A DNA stretch of 64,000 bases from Leptospira kmetyi serovar Malaysia str. Bejo-Iso9 (GCF_000243735.2 NZ_AHMP02000003.1:3492001-3556000), one strand, 5' to 3'; shown: positions 43,535 to 53,676, counted from the stretch's first letter. Notes: generated by a model not told the origin, from the letters alone. Made by a program: numbers and translations.

Positions 43535-45622
43535 TCAACGGTTTTCGAACGAGCGCAGGATCTCTTCGATTTGAGACACGTTATACGGCTTTGTAAGAAG
43601 GCTGTCCATTCCCCTTTGAACGGCGACGTCTTGGATTTCGGGCGCGGCGTTCGCCGTCAGACCGACGATGCGCACCGACTTTCCTTTCGGGAATTTGCGG
43701 ATGATTTCTGTTGCGGAAAGTCCGTCGATTCCCGGCATGTTGATATCCATAAAAATCAGATCGTAATGCGAAAGTTTCACCTTTTCGATCGCTTCCATTC
43801 CGTCTTCGACGAGGGAGGGCTCTATATTCTTCTTTTTTAATATTCTTCCGAGAAGTTTTTGATTGATCGGATTGTCCTCCACGATCAAAACCTTTAGCCC
43901 CGAAAAATCGGATTGGTTCGAGGTCGTTTCTTCCGGGGAAGAATTTTCGATCGTTTCCGTTTTTTCCGAAGCGGGAATTTCGAGCCGAAGTTCGAACCAA
44001 AACCGGGTTCCAATTCCGGGTTGGCTTTCTACGTGGATTTTTCCGCCCATCAACTCGATCAATTTTTTGGTGATCGATAATCCGAGCCCGGTTCCCCCGA
44101 AATTTCTTGTGATGGAAATATCGGACTGAACGAAAGGCTCGAAGACAGAATCGAGTTTGGACGCGGGAATTCCGATTCCGTCGTCGGAAACCCAGGCTCT
44201 AAAGAACACGGATCCATTCTTTTTTTCTAATATATGAAATCCGATTTCGACCGTTCCTTCCTTGGTGAACTTCGTCGCATTCGATACGAGATTCGTAAAA
44301 ATCTGACCGATTCGAACCGGATCTCCGCTGAGAGTTTCGGGAAAATCGGACGGAAGTTCTATCCTCATTTCGTTTTGATTCTTTTCCGCTTCGATGCGCA
44401 AAAGAGCCGTTAGGTCCCGAAGAAGATTCTCCATGTTGAACGGAATCGATTCCAATTCGATCTTACCCGTGTCGGCTTTGGAAAAATCCAAAAGGTGATT
44501 GATGATCTTGAGCAGATTATCTCCGCTTCTTCGGATCAGTTCCAAGGAATCGCGTTGATCCGGGGTCGGGGAGGTTTGTAAAAGTAATTCAGTAATTCCT
44601 AATATTCCCGTCATCGGAGTTCGGATTTCGTGACTGATGTTGGACATGAACACGGTTTTGGCGAGATTCTCCTGTTCGGCGATTTCGCTTTTTTCCTTCA
44701 GGGCTTGATTCAAAAGCGCCAAGGTTTCCTGTTGAAGATGAAACGAAGTGATGTCCTCGAAAAACCAAAGTCTTCCCGGCGCGACCTTTCCGGGCAAAAG
44801 AACACAAGTAACTTCGAAGACTTTTTTTTCGGGATCTTGAAACGTCCACTGGGTCGAGAACGTTTCCAATTTCGGATTGGATAGGTTTCGATTTACTTCT
44901 AGAAAAATCTCCTCGCGATTGACCGAGGCTTGCATCAATCTCGTCATCGCGTTGGAAACTTCCCAAGAAGAAACGTCTCCTCCTTTCGGAAAAGAAAGCA
45001 AGGCGGCCGCGCTTTCGTTGATCCAGGTTTTGCCCGTTCCGGAATCCATAAAGATGATCGACTGGGAAATCGTCTTTACGATCGAATCCAACTGAGTATG
45101 AAGAGAATTTAAGGAAATCTCCTTGTTTTTGATCGAAAAAATTTCCCGAATTCTCGGAGATAAACCAGTTAACACTTTCAGAAATTCGGAAATGTTCTCT
45201 TCATTTTTGGAATATAAGAATAAAAGAATATTTCGAATTCCGGTTTCCGAGCTCGGTATCGGCAATACGAGCGCTTGTTCGAAGTTCAATTCTTCCAAAG
45301 CGTCGAAGTTCGAAAATCGTATTTCCTTTCGTTTTAATGCGAAAGCGGGCGAGGGTTCTCCGTTCGGATAGGATAAGGAAAGAAGTTCTGTGTTGGTTTG
45401 TCTCAGTGAAAAGTCGAAGTTCGGTTCCGACTCGGATATTTTTAGGGAAAGAGAATCCCTGCTTTCCAACAATATTATAAAATCGGCATGAACCGTTTTT
45501 CTGCAAAGGGAATAAAATCCGCTCATCTCCTCCAGATACGAACCCTTGGAAAAGAGTTCGTGTGAATTTTCATAAAATTCGTGAATTGTTTCTAAGGATT
45601 TGTATTCTGAAGAATCTTTCAT
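43535..45622 (-). CDS. Hybrid histidine kinase (GAF-like, PAS-like, HisKA, HATPase, receiver)
   Basis: The 695-residue cytoplasmic sensor kinase has a GAF-like N-terminal domain (about 20-165), a PAS-like domain (about 175-295), and a coiled linker. The HisKA region follows with phospho-accepting His331 in SNISHEIRTPMTGI, then the ATPase (NLVSNATKF, DDGIGIP, GGTGLGLSI). A C-terminal receiver begins VLIVEDNPINQ and carries the acceptor Asp in FMDINMPGIDG. No membrane segment is present, so it senses an internal signal. The ATG at 45620-45622 shares one nucleotide with the stop of the RsbQ-like hydrolase gene. No output regulator is adjacent; the phosphate probably passes on to an HPt protein elsewhere. 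Confidence 0.88.
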   Translation of the reverse strand: MKDSSEYKSLETIHEFYENSHELFSKGSYLEEMSGFYSLCRKTVHADFIILLESRDSLSLKISESEPNFDFSLRQTNTELLSLSYPNGEPSPAFALKRKEIRFSNFDALEELNFEQALVLPIPSSETGIRNILLFLYSKNEENISEFLKVLTGLSPRIREIFSIKNKEISLNSLHTQLDSIVKTISQSIIFMDSGTGKTWINESAAALLSFPKGGDVSSWEVSNAMTRLMQASVNREEIFLEVNRNLSNPKLETFSTQWTFQDPEKKVFEVTCVLLPGKVAPGRLWFFEDITSFHLQQETLALLNQALKEKSEIAEQENLAKTVFMSNISHEIRTPMTGILGITELLLQTSPTPDQRDSLELIRRSGDNLLKIINHLLDFSKADTGKIELESIPFNMENLLRDLTALLRIEAEKNQNEMRIELPSDFPETLSGDPVRIGQIFTNLVSNATKFTKEGTVEIGFHILEKKNGSVFFRAWVSDDGIGIPASKLDSVFEPFVQSDISITRNFGGTGLGLSITKKLIELMGGKIHVESQPGIGTRFWFELRLEIPASEKTETIENSSPEETTSNQSDFSGLKVLIVEDNPINQKLLGRILKKKNIEPSLVEDGMEAIEKVKLSHYDLIFMDINMPGIDGLSATEIIRKFPKGKSVRIVGLTANAAPEIQDVAVQRGMDSLLTKPYNVSQIEEILRSFENR

Positions 45623-46425
45623 CAAGCGGGTTCTGTTTCAAAAAAGGATTTGAGTTCCTGAATCACGGATTCGGGGGAACTGAAATGCGGAAGATGTCCG
45701 GTCGCCTGAATGGAGCGAAAGGCGGCTTGCGGAATATTCTTCCCCAGATATTCTCCGACTTCCATCGGCACCGCGATGTCGTCTGACGGCTGTAAAATCA
45801 ATACGGGACGTTTGCTTTGGGCGAGATCCTTTCTGTGATCGGATTGAAAGATCGTTCTTGCGACGGTCAATCCGATATCGGGACGAATCTCTCGAAGGGA
45901 AGAAGCGAAATTCTGCGCCAGTTCGGGACGATCCGGATTTCCCATCGCGATCGGAGCAAAGCCGCCGGCCCAGGAAAAAAAGTTGAGTTCCATCGCCGCA
46001 TACAGTTGATCGAGATCGTTTTGTCCGAATCCGCCTTTGTAATCCGCGTCGTTTAGATAACGGGGAGAAGCGCTGATAAACGCGAGTTTGGAAAAATGTT
46101 CCGGTCTTCGAATCGAAGCGATGAGGCCGATCATTCCGCTTACGGAATGTCCAACATATAATGAATTTTGAATATTGATTTCGTCCAAAAGAAGGATCAG
46201 ATCTTCCGCGTATGCGTAAAGATTCGAATATCGATCGGGGCTGAAAAAGGAAGGGTCCGTTTTTCCCGAACCGATCGTGTCGAACAATACGAGTTTATAT
46301 TGATCTTTGAAATGAGGGACCAACTTGTCCCAAGTGGATTGGTCGCAACCGAATCCGTGCCCGAATACGATCGTACGGTTTCCGGAACCGATCGTCTTTA
46401 AATTGTGGCGAGAGGCTCTTTGCAT
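45622..46425 (-). CDS. RsbQ-like alpha/beta hydrolase
   Basis: The 267-residue protein has the RsbQ/KAI2/D14-type pattern: IVFGHGFGCDQSTWDKLVPHF, LVLFDTIGSG and VGHSVSGMIG with nucleophile Ser94. The acid is Asp216 (or 215) and the base His244 in ATGHLPHFS, with spacing as in B. subtilis RsbQ (from memory Ser96, Asp219, His247). RsbQ is required with the PAS-phosphatase RsbP for energy-stress activation of sigma-B; plant homologues are hormone receptors. The downstream gene encodes a kinase with a PAS-like domain, so a hydrolase-sensor partnership is plausible here too. There is no signal peptide, so it is cytoplasmic. Confidence 0.85.
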   Translation of the reverse strand: MQRASRHNLKTIGSGNRTIVFGHGFGCDQSTWDKLVPHFKDQYKLVLFDTIGSGKTDPSFFSPDRYSNLYAYAEDLILLLDEINIQNSLYVGHSVSGMIGLIASIRRPEHFSKLAFISASPRYLNDADYKGGFGQNDLDQLYAAMELNFFSWAGGFAPIAMGNPDRPELAQNFASSLREIRPDIGLTVARTIFQSDHRKDLAQSKRPVLILQPSDDIAVPMEVGEYLGKNIPQAAFRSIQATGHLPHFSSPESVIQELKSFFETEPA

Positions 46426-46784
46426 TATCTTTGTCGATTCCTGATTCGTTTATAAGACTCTTTCAATTTCGGATTTTAATCGAATTCGTTTGGAAATACG
46501 ATCAAAACGAACTTATGAAAACGAAATTATTCGGCCCGTATTTTTGGAATAGAAAATTATGAAACGAAGCGTTTTCTTCTAACATGGATTTTCCAAGGTT
46601 GATACAATCCGCGCCAGTCGACGGAAACTTTGGCGCATTTCTGTTTTTTTAAGGCGCAGGTTTAGAACTACAAACAGCGAAAATTCTTCCCTAAAAAACG
46701 GGACGAAAGTTCGGATGTCGAAAAATTCTTCCGTATCGAATTATAAGTCGTTCTTGGAGCGCAGTTTCGTTCGGCGCGATGCGC

Positions 46785-46812
46785 TTGACATCGCGGAAAA
46801 TTATATTAGATT
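46785..46812 (+). promoter_or_regulatory. Promoter for creD-like gene, apparently giving a leaderless transcript
   Basis: TTGACA (46785-46790), a 16-nt spacer and TAGATT (46807-46812) form a good sigma-70-type promoter. The start codon ATG is at 46819, only 6 nt after the -10, so transcription should begin at or very near the A of the ATG. No Shine-Dalgarno sequence precedes the ATG. The remainder of the 393-bp gap 46426-46818 shows no gene or repeat that I can support. Confidence 0.6.
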
Positions 46813-46818
46813 TTGATC

Positions 46819-48150
46819 ATGGAAGTTAAAACTCCCCTGCAACAGTTGTTTCTTTGGTTTCGGAATTCGCTTACGATTCGTATTATCGGGATCGGAATTT
46901 TGGCTCTTCTGCTTTTGATTCCTTCCTTTATGATTTCGTCCCTGATTCAGGAAAGGCAACAAACCAGAAGTGTAGCGGAGGAGGAAGTCACTTCCAAATG
47001 GGGGAATTCTCAGACGATCGGAGGTCCCATCGTTTCGGTTCCTTTTTACGATTGGGTCAACAATGAAAGAGGAGAAAGGGAGAGCGTTCTACGTTATGCG
47101 CACTTTCTCCCCGAAGAGTTGCAGATCACCGGAAGCGTGAAACCCGAAAAAAGATACAGAGGGATTTACGTGGTTCCCTTGTATCAGGGAGAATTGACCA
47201 TTCACGGAAGTTTCGGCGCGTTGGACAAACATTCTCTTCCGATCTCCAATCGGAATCTGCTTTGGTCCGAGGCTTTTCTTTCTCTCGGGATCAGCGACGT
47301 TAAGGGAATTCGCGAAAAAATTTACGTAAATCTAGACGGAGCCAAAAAGGAGATGGGACCGGGAACAAGAAGCGCGGACGTTTTCCTTTCGGGCGTAAGT
47401 TTGAAAACTCCTTGGGATGCGGGACGTCCGAAAGAATTTTCGCTGAAACTTTCGTTTAACGGAAGTAAGGAATTGTTCTTCTTGCCGATGGCAAAGGAAA
47501 CGAAAGTCAATCTGGATTCTCCTTGGCAAACTCCTTCTTTCGAGGGGGATTTTTTACCCGATTTCAGGGACGTTACGAACACAGGTTTTAAAGCGAACTG
47601 GAAAGTTTTGGAACTCAATCGGAATTATCCTCAGGATTTTATCGCGGATTCGCAATCCAGCGAAATCAACGGATATCGTTTCGGGGTTCGTTTTCTTCTT
47701 CCGGTCGACGAATATCATAAGACCGTTCGTTCCTCCAAATACAGCGAGTTGTTTCTGCTTCTTACCTTCATCACGTATTTTTTCATCGAAGTTTACAAAA
47801 AAGTAAGACTTCATTTTATTCAATACCTTCTTTTAGGTTTCGCGGTTCTCCTTTTCTATATTATGCTTTTATCATTGACGGAGCATATTCCGTTCAACTG
47901 GGCGTATTGGATCGCGAGCTCGCTCATTCTCGCGTTAGTCACCTTGTATTCCAGATCTTTTTTCAAGGGAGAATTCGTTTTTATCGTCGCCGGTGGGACG
48001 ATTTTCGTTTTCTATCTATTCTTCTTTGCGCTACTTCAACTCGAGGACTTCGCATTATTGGTGGGAACCTTCGGATTGTTCGTGTTGCTCGCCATCGCGA
48101 TGTATTTTACGAGAAGAATTCAGGAGTTGGAATCGGATAAAGATTCATAA
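46819..48150 (+). CDS. CreD-family inner membrane protein
   Basis: The 443-residue protein matches CreD. It has one N-terminal helix (about 18-38) followed by IQERQQTRSVAEEEVTSKWG and 'TIGGPIVSVPF'. A large periplasmic domain to about 305 follows, then a C-terminal bundle of about six helices with 'YLLLGFAVLLFYIMLLSLTEHI'. CreD is induced by the CreBC two-component system in E. coli and relates to envelope stress and beta-lactam response in other bacteria; its biochemical role is not known. No creBC genes are adjacent. The ATG at 46819 has no ribosome-binding site but has a promoter directly upstream. Confidence 0.85.
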   Translation: MEVKTPLQQLFLWFRNSLTIRIIGIGILALLLLIPSFMISSLIQERQQTRSVAEEEVTSKWGNSQTIGGPIVSVPFYDWVNNERGERESVLRYAHFLPEELQITGSVKPEKRYRGIYVVPLYQGELTIHGSFGALDKHSLPISNRNLLWSEAFLSLGISDVKGIREKIYVNLDGAKKEMGPGTRSADVFLSGVSLKTPWDAGRPKEFSLKLSFNGSKELFFLPMAKETKVNLDSPWQTPSFEGDFLPDFRDVTNTGFKANWKVLELNRNYPQDFIADSQSSEINGYRFGVRFLLPVDEYHKTVRSSKYSELFLLLTFITYFFIEVYKKVRLHFIQYLLLGFAVLLFYIMLLSLTEHIPFNWAYWIASSLILALVTLYSRSFFKGEFVFIVAGGTIFVFYLFFFALLQLEDFALLVGTFGLFVLLAIAMYFTRRIQELESDKDS

Positions 48151-48228
48151 CACAAACAAATCGTTTCCGATTTTTACGTCTTCGAAAATGGATTGTGAAA
48201 GAATTATAATCCGTTGAATCTGACGCCC

Positions 48229-49227
48229 ATGAAAGAACTGAATCGGAAACAATTTCTAAAGTCCTTCCTTTATTTATATTTGAGCGGGTTCGCGTTGGAC
48301 CTGCTTTCCAAGGATCAGAAAGGGAAGAATCCTCCGCAAACAAAGGAGAATTCGAACGCCTTAGACGCGCCATCCGAATCGAACTTTAGAAACGTTTATC
48401 TGGATCCAAAACTCAAGGAAGAATTCTTTTTATTTCTTCAAAACGTATATCATCTTTATCCCGAGGAAAGTTTTCATAAACTTATATTCGAAGTCTCCCA
48501 ATCGAAACAAAACGATCGCGAGATTTACGAAACCATTCTGAAGGAGATTCCTCAGATCAAGCCGTTCGCGGGGGCCATTACCTACGCGCTTCCCGCTCTC
48601 AAAAAACAAAAATTAGAAATTTCGAATGAAGTCTCGGGACTTTTAGGAGAAGGGAGTCCCGTAAACGGTTATCTGGAAATCGGAACCACGGGAAGATACG
48701 TGGGCCATCTCAAAAAGAAACTGAAACTTTCCGGCGACGTGTTCGTGTTAAACGACTTGGAACCGAAATACAGCGCGGAGGATCTGGCAGAACGAGGACA
48801 GATCGGAAAGGTCGGCAAATTTATCGCGTTAGGCGATTACGATCCGATTTCGAACGCCGCGATCCGATCCGAGAGTTTGGATTTGGTTACGAACTTTATA
48901 GGCTTTCATCATTCTCCCGCAAAACGTTTGGACGGTTTTATCGGTTCGATCGCGCGCGTTTTAAAACCCGGAGGAAAACTCGTTCTCCGAGATCACGACG
49001 TATATTCGAAGGAAATGAAATCGATTGTCGCGTTGGCTCACGATGTGTATAACGTAGGTTTGGAGATTTCCTGGAAGGAAACGGCGCAACAAATCCGGAA
49101 CTTTACTTCGGTTGCCGAGATCGAAGAAAGGGTCAGCGTCTTCGGTTTAAAACCTCTGAAAAAATACGTTCTTCAAAAAGGCGATCCTACTAAAAATACG
49201 TTGATGGTATTCGTAAAATCCGCATGA
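48229..49227 (+). CDS. SAM-dependent methyltransferase with signal-like N-terminus
   Basis: The 332-residue protein has a class I methyltransferase domain in its centre and C-terminal part (about 130-300). This includes GYLEIGTTGRYVGHL (SAM-binding loop), SLDLVTNFIGFHH and ARVLKPGGKLVLRDHDVY, typical of the Methyltransf_11 group. The N-terminus reads NRKQFLKSFLYLYLSGFALDLL, basic then hydrophobic, like a membrane anchor or a Tat-type leader with RK instead of RR. An enzyme using cytoplasmic SAM would be odd outside the cell, so an inward-facing anchor is more likely. The start could be TTG 48214 or ATG 48229. The stop overlaps the next gene as ATGA. Confidence 0.75.
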   Translation: MKELNRKQFLKSFLYLYLSGFALDLLSKDQKGKNPPQTKENSNALDAPSESNFRNVYLDPKLKEEFFLFLQNVYHLYPEESFHKLIFEVSQSKQNDREIYETILKEIPQIKPFAGAITYALPALKKQKLEISNEVSGLLGEGSPVNGYLEIGTTGRYVGHLKKKLKLSGDVFVLNDLEPKYSAEDLAERGQIGKVGKFIALGDYDPISNAAIRSESLDLVTNFIGFHHSPAKRLDGFIGSIARVLKPGGKLVLRDHDVYSKEMKSIVALAHDVYNVGLEISWKETAQQIRNFTSVAEIEERVSVFGLKPLKKYVLQKGDPTKNTLMVFVKSA

Positions 49228-51554
49228 AAAAAACAATTCTTCTTTTAGTTTTCCTCTTTGTCGGTTCTCTTTTTGCCGAACCTACGATCGTAAACGACGT
49301 AACCCAGATCAATCCGATTCCGGTGAACCGGGTCGTAACTCCAACCACGTTAGACGAAATACAAGACCTCGTCAAAAATCACGACGGTCCGATTTCCATC
49401 GGAGGCGGAAGATTCTCCATGGGAGGTCAGATCGCTACGGAAAAGGCGTTATTCATCGACACGAGAGGGTTCGATAAAATTCTTTCCTTCGATCCGAAAG
49501 CGAAACTGATCACGGTCGAACCGGGAATCACCTGGAGAAAACTGCAGGAGTTCATCGATCCTTTCGATCTTTCGGTTCAGATCAAACAAACCTATTCGAA
49601 CTTCACGGTCGGCGGTTCTCTCAGCGTCAACGCACACGGGAGATACGTCGGTTACGGTCCTATGATTCTTTCCGTTCGCTCCATCAAACTCGTGTTAGCC
49701 GATGGAAAATCGATGAACGCAAGTCCTAAGGAAAATCCGGAATTGTTTTATGCGGCCGTGGGCGGTTACGGTGCGATCGGAATCATAACGGAAGTCGCTT
49801 TACAACTCACCGATAACAAAAAGGTAAAACGATTCGTAAAAAAACTTCCGATTACGGAATACAAAAAATTCTTTTTTGAAAACGTACGCAACAATCCGAA
49901 AGCCCAGTTTCACAATGGGGATATTTATCCTCCCGCTTACGAAAACGTAAACGCGGTCACTTGGGAAGAAACGGAGGAACCCGTCACCGTTCCGGATAAG
50001 ATCGTTCCGATTAAGGAAAGTTATTGGCTCGAAAATCTCATCTACTTTTGGTTAACCGAACTTCCGTACGGAAAAGAATTGAGAGAATCCGTTTTGGATC
50101 CTTTGTATTACCGCAAAGATAGAATCGTCTGGAGAAACTACGAGGCCAGTTACGACGTTCAAGAGTTGGAACCGCCGACTCGAAAAATCAGCACGTATGT
50201 TCTGCAGGAATATTTCGTTCCCGTGGAGAAGTTCGACGAATTCTATCCTTTGATGAGAAACATTCTTCGGAAACACGACGCGAACGTGATGAACATTTCG
50301 ATCCGTCATTCGAAAGCGGATTCCGGTTCGTTGATGGCTTGGGGAAGAACGGAAGTTTTTTCCTTTGTCGTTTATTACAAACAACGAGTTTATGCGAGCG
50401 CCAAAAACGAGGTCGGGGTTTGGACCCGAGAATTGATCGACGCGGTTACGAGCGTCGGCGGCGCGTATTACCTTCCGTATCAACTGCACGCGACCGTGAC
50501 CCAGTTTCATAAGGCGTATCCGAACGCGAACCGCTTCTTCGCATTAAAAAGAAGGCTCGATCCGAAGTATAAGTTCAGAAATAAGCTCTGGGACAAATAT
50601 TACTTCCACAAAGAAGAGGATCAGAAGATCAGACTGACCTTGGATTCTCTCAACGATTATACGCGCAACGAGGATCAGACCTTTCTCACATTGCCGGAAT
50701 GGTATATCGTTTTCAGCTCGGATGAATATGCGAATTTTTTAATGCATTCCCGACCGAGCGCGTTTCCGTATTTCGGAAGTATCGCGCAGTTTTGGAAAAT
50801 GTACGGAAGGGTGATCGTCAAAACCTGGAACGATTACGAATTCAACTGGGGTTATCACCTTATGATCAACGTCATCGGAGTCAGTTATTCCGCGGAATTG
50901 ATGTTGAAGTCCTTGTATGAAAATACGTTCGGACGATTTACGGAATGGATCGCGGGAACGACGGGGCTCACTGAAGAGACGAAGGTCGAAACCTATATGC
51001 AAAAAGTTGCAAGGGATTACACGGACTTCGTACGATTGCGGCCTTGGTACGAGTTTCCGTTCTATTCTAAGTTCAAGGAATTTTGGACGATTCGAGACGG
51101 AGAAAACACGAGTTTGATCCGAAGATGGGAAAGGAGAATTTTCTTTTCCACCGAACTTCTCGTCAAAGCCGCTTACGGAAAGTTGATCGCGCTCGGAACC
51201 GAGTCCGTTTACGCGCCGGAAACTTTCGAAATAAAAGCCTGGGTTGTGGAGAATGGAAACGGTAAGATCCGATCGATTCCGAGATACGAAGCGTTTACGA
51301 AAGCCGTTCCCGAATTGGTAAAAAAGAACGTTTCCTTTATCGAGATCGCGGGCAATCGAAAGATTCTTATGACGTTGATCGTTCCTTCCGACGTAAATCT
51401 GCGCGATCGGGAAGAAATATTATACGAATGGGAAATATTAACCGAACCGAATCGAAAACGGGTCGCCTTGGTCGCTCCCGTCTCAAAACTTCATGAAATT
51501 TTAATAAACTCGGAAAAGAGCGGATTTAAAGTGGATCATATATTCGACTATTGA
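49224..51554 (+). CDS. Exported FAD-linked oxidoreductase fused to an unrecognised C-terminal domain
   Basis: The 776-residue protein has a signal peptide ([12 protein letters not shown]..., likely cut after FAE) and a VAO-type FAD domain (about 38-215). That domain shows [14 protein letters not shown] at the flavin site, [30 protein letters not shown] and '[13 protein letters not shown]'. The position that often carries a covalent His-FAD bond is Phe here. A substrate-cap region follows to about 470. Residues about 480-776 form an extra domain beginning [18 protein letters not shown] that I cannot assign. The gene overlaps the methyltransferase by 4 nt and the metallo-beta-lactamase lipoprotein follows. 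Confidence 0.82.
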   Translation: MKKTILLLVFLFVGSLFAEPTIVNDVTQINPIPVNRVVTPTTLDEIQDLVKNHDGPISIGGGRFSMGGQIATEKALFIDTRGFDKILSFDPKAKLITVEPGITWRKLQEFIDPFDLSVQIKQTYSNFTVGGSLSVNAHGRYVGYGPMILSVRSIKLVLADGKSMNASPKENPELFYAAVGGYGAIGIITEVALQLTDNKKVKRFVKKLPITEYKKFFFENVRNNPKAQFHNGDIYPPAYENVNAVTWEETEEPVTVPDKIVPIKESYWLENLIYFWLTELPYGKELRESVLDPLYYRKDRIVWRNYEASYDVQELEPPTRKISTYVLQEYFVPVEKFDEFYPLMRNILRKHDANVMNISIRHSKADSGSLMAWGRTEVFSFVVYYKQRVYASAKNEVGVWTRELIDAVTSVGGAYYLPYQLHATVTQFHKAYPNANRFFALKRRLDPKYKFRNKLWDKYYFHKEEDQKIRLTLDSLNDYTRNEDQTFLTLPEWYIVFSSDEYANFLMHSRPSAFPYFGSIAQFWKMYGRVIVKTWNDYEFNWGYHLMINVIGVSYSAELMLKSLYENTFGRFTEWIAGTTGLTEETKVETYMQKVARDYTDFVRLRPWYEFPFYSKFKEFWTIRDGENTSLIRRWERRIFFSTELLVKAAYGKLIALGTESVYAPETFEIKAWVVENGNGKIRSIPRYEAFTKAVPELVKKNVSFIEIAGNRKILMTLIVPSDVNLRDREEILYEWEILTEPNRKRVALVAPVSKLHEILINSEKSGFKVDHIFDY

Positions 51555-51622
51555 CGAGAGAATTTATAAACGGATTTCAAATCCGTCTTGCTGATTTCCG
51601 TTTGTTTGGAATTTTACGAAAC

Positions 51623-52558
51623 ATGAGATACCTTTTACAATTTTTCTGTTTCATCGTATTCGTTTCGTGTGCGGTGACATCGTATTCTTCCAAAACCGTG
51701 AACTTGGGAAAACCGTTCGAATTAAAGGACTTAAAACAAAATCCGAAAGGTCCGATTCTCTTTCAGAAAAAACTCGCGGCGGACTGGGTCGCGGATCGCG
51801 CGGGGTTGATCAATATAAAAGATCCGAAAGCGAAAGCCGCATCGCTTCAATCCGGAGACGAGCCGATTCAAATCTATTTCTACGTCGTCGATCATCCTAA
51901 GTTCGGAAGATATCTGATCGATACCGGAATCGCGCAGATTTTCAGAAAGGATCCGAAGGAATGGCCGGTCTCCTGGCTTGTAGCTTCCGTGATGAACACC
52001 GCGGCTTTTAAGGTTCACTTGACCGCGGAAGAATGGCTCAAAAAAGATCCTAAGAAATTGGAAGGAATTTTTCTGACTCATATGCACTTGGATCACGTTC
52101 TCGGATCTAAGGACTTTCAAGCGGGAACTCCGCTTTACGTCGGACCGCAAGAGGCGACTCATAAACAATTTATCAACTCGTTCGTTCAAGGAACCACAGA
52201 TCAACTTTTGGGCGAGAATCCGGCCTTATCCGAGTTGAGTTTTTCACCGGCGTCCAACGATTCTTCCTATCCCGTTCTCGATTTTTTCGGGGATCAATCC
52301 TTGTTGGTGTTTCACATCGAAGGTCATACGAAGGGAAGTCTCGCGTTTTTGATCCAAAGTTCGACCGGATATCAGCTCGTATTGGGAGATTCCTGTCACA
52401 CGGCTTGGGGATGGGAGAATAACGTTCCTCCGGGCGATTTTACCGCGGACCAGGAAAAGAACAAGGCGGGTCTAAATTTTCTGAAAGATCTTGCGACCAA
52501 GTTCCCCGGAATTCAAGTGCATCCGGGACATCAAAGTCTATCAGAAAAACGTAATTAA
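51623..52558 (+). CDS. Metallo-beta-lactamase-fold lipoprotein
   Basis: The 311-residue protein has a signal peptide ending in FVSC (Cys17) and a metallo-hydrolase core. HMHLDH is the HxHxDH zinc motif, preceded by YLIDTG and followed by [12 protein letters not shown] and [12 protein letters not shown], which supply the remaining ligands; a C-terminal HPGHQS gives the last His. It should act on an ester, lactone or thioester in the envelope. The ATG at 51623 gives a normal lipoprotein leader. A TTG at 51551 that overlaps the upstream stop as TTGA would add 24 residues and a poor signal, so I reject it as the start, though it may keep ribosomes coupled. Confidence 0.82.
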   Translation: MRYLLQFFCFIVFVSCAVTSYSSKTVNLGKPFELKDLKQNPKGPILFQKKLAADWVADRAGLINIKDPKAKAASLQSGDEPIQIYFYVVDHPKFGRYLIDTGIAQIFRKDPKEWPVSWLVASVMNTAAFKVHLTAEEWLKKDPKKLEGIFLTHMHLDHVLGSKDFQAGTPLYVGPQEATHKQFINSFVQGTTDQLLGENPALSELSFSPASNDSSYPVLDFFGDQSLLVFHIEGHTKGSLAFLIQSSTGYQLVLGDSCHTAWGWENNVPPGDFTADQEKNKAGLNFLKDLATKFPGIQVHPGHQSLSEKRN

Positions 52559-52599
52559 CGAATCTTGAATGATCCGTTGTATCGTATCGGAGAAACGAA

Positions 52600-53676
52600 A
52601 TGAAAGAAATCGACCGTTCTAAACCGGTTCTTGTTACGGGAGGCGCGGGTTACATCGCTTCCTGGGTGGTCCGTTATTTATTGGAGGATGGAATCTCCGT
52701 AAGGGCCACGGTAAGAAACAAATCGGATTACAAAAAAATCTCCCATCTTCTCGAACTCGCGGAACGTTTTCCCGGAAAACTAGAACTCTACGAAGCGGAT
52801 CTTCTGAAAGAAGGTTCGTTTTTAAACGCGATCCAGGATAAGGGAGGAGTGGAGTTGATTCTTCATACCGCTTCTCCGTTTGTGATAGACGGAATCAAAA
52901 ATCCGCAAAAAGAGCTCGTGGAACCTGCGGTCGTCGGAACCAGAAACGTTCTTGAATCGGCTAACGCGAGTTCTACGGTAAAAAGAATCGTTCTGACTTC
53001 CAGCGTCGCGGCGGTGATGGGAGACAACGCGGACGCGTTATCGTTTCCGAACTGCCGTCTTTCCGAAGCGAACTGGAATACCACGAGCAGTTTGAATCAT
53101 CAGCCGTATCCGTATTCCAAAACCTTGGCCGAGCGCGAGGCGTGGAGAATCGCGGACACACAATCCAAATGGGATTTGTTGACGATCAATCCTTCCTTTG
53201 TGATGGGACCTTCCGTATCGGAACGCGCCGACGGAACGAGCGTAAACTTTATGCTTTCGATGATCAACGGAAAGTTCGCGCCGGGAGTTCCCGATATGAC
53301 GATCGGATTTGTGGACGTTCGAGACGTGGCGAAGGCGCATATTCTCGCCGGGTTTACTCCTTCTGCGAAAGGACGTCATATCGTTTCCGCAAACACATTA
53401 AAGTTTTTGGATGTAGCAAAGATCATTCGGGAGAAATACGGAAATCGTTTTCCAACGCCGAAAAGTTCTTTGCCTAAGTTTTTGACTTATATGATCGGGC
53501 CGTTTTTCGGATTAACCTGGTCCTATATTTCGCGTAACGTGGGAATTTCCTTCGAACTCGATCATTCCTACAGCAAAAAAGATCTGGGTTTGAATTACAG
53601 ACCGATCGCCGAAACGTTCATCGAACATATAGAACAGATCCTTTCCTCCAAGATGCTTTCTAAAAAAAGCGCCTAA
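52600..53676 (+). CDS. NAD(P)-dependent reductase/epimerase (dihydroflavonol-4-reductase-like SDR)
   Basis: The 358-residue extended short-chain dehydrogenase has the Rossmann motif [17 protein letters not shown] (G-x-x-G-x-x), an Arg-rich binding loop RATVRN suggesting NADPH, 'LILHTASPF', the catalytic Ser in VLTSSVAAV and YPYSKTLAE with the Tyr/Lys pair. It resembles dihydroflavonol-4-reductase/aldehyde reductases, which reduce carbonyls on varied substrates. It has no signal peptide, so it works in the cytoplasm. GGAG lies 8 nt before the ATG at 52600. It is last in the plus-strand cluster of methyltransferase, FAD enzyme and metallo-hydrolase. Confidence 0.85.
   Translation: MKEIDRSKPVLVTGGAGYIASWVVRYLLEDGISVRATVRNKSDYKKISHLLELAERFPGKLELYEADLLKEGSFLNAIQDKGGVELILHTASPFVIDGIKNPQKELVEPAVVGTRNVLESANASSTVKRIVLTSSVAAVMGDNADALSFPNCRLSEANWNTTSSLNHQPYPYSKTLAEREAWRIADTQSKWDLLTINPSFVMGPSVSERADGTSVNFMLSMINGKFAPGVPDMTIGFVDVRDVAKAHILAGFTPSAKGRHIVSANTLKFLDVAKIIREKYGNRFPTPKSSLPKFLTYMIGPFFGLTWSYISRNVGISFELDHSYSKKDLGLNYRPIAETFIEHIEQILSSKMLSKKSA

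Noticed and set aside
46802..46807. TATATT as the -10 of the creD promoter
   Set aside because: It would be only 11 nt from TTGACA. TAGATT at 46807-46812 gives the proper 16-nt spacing.
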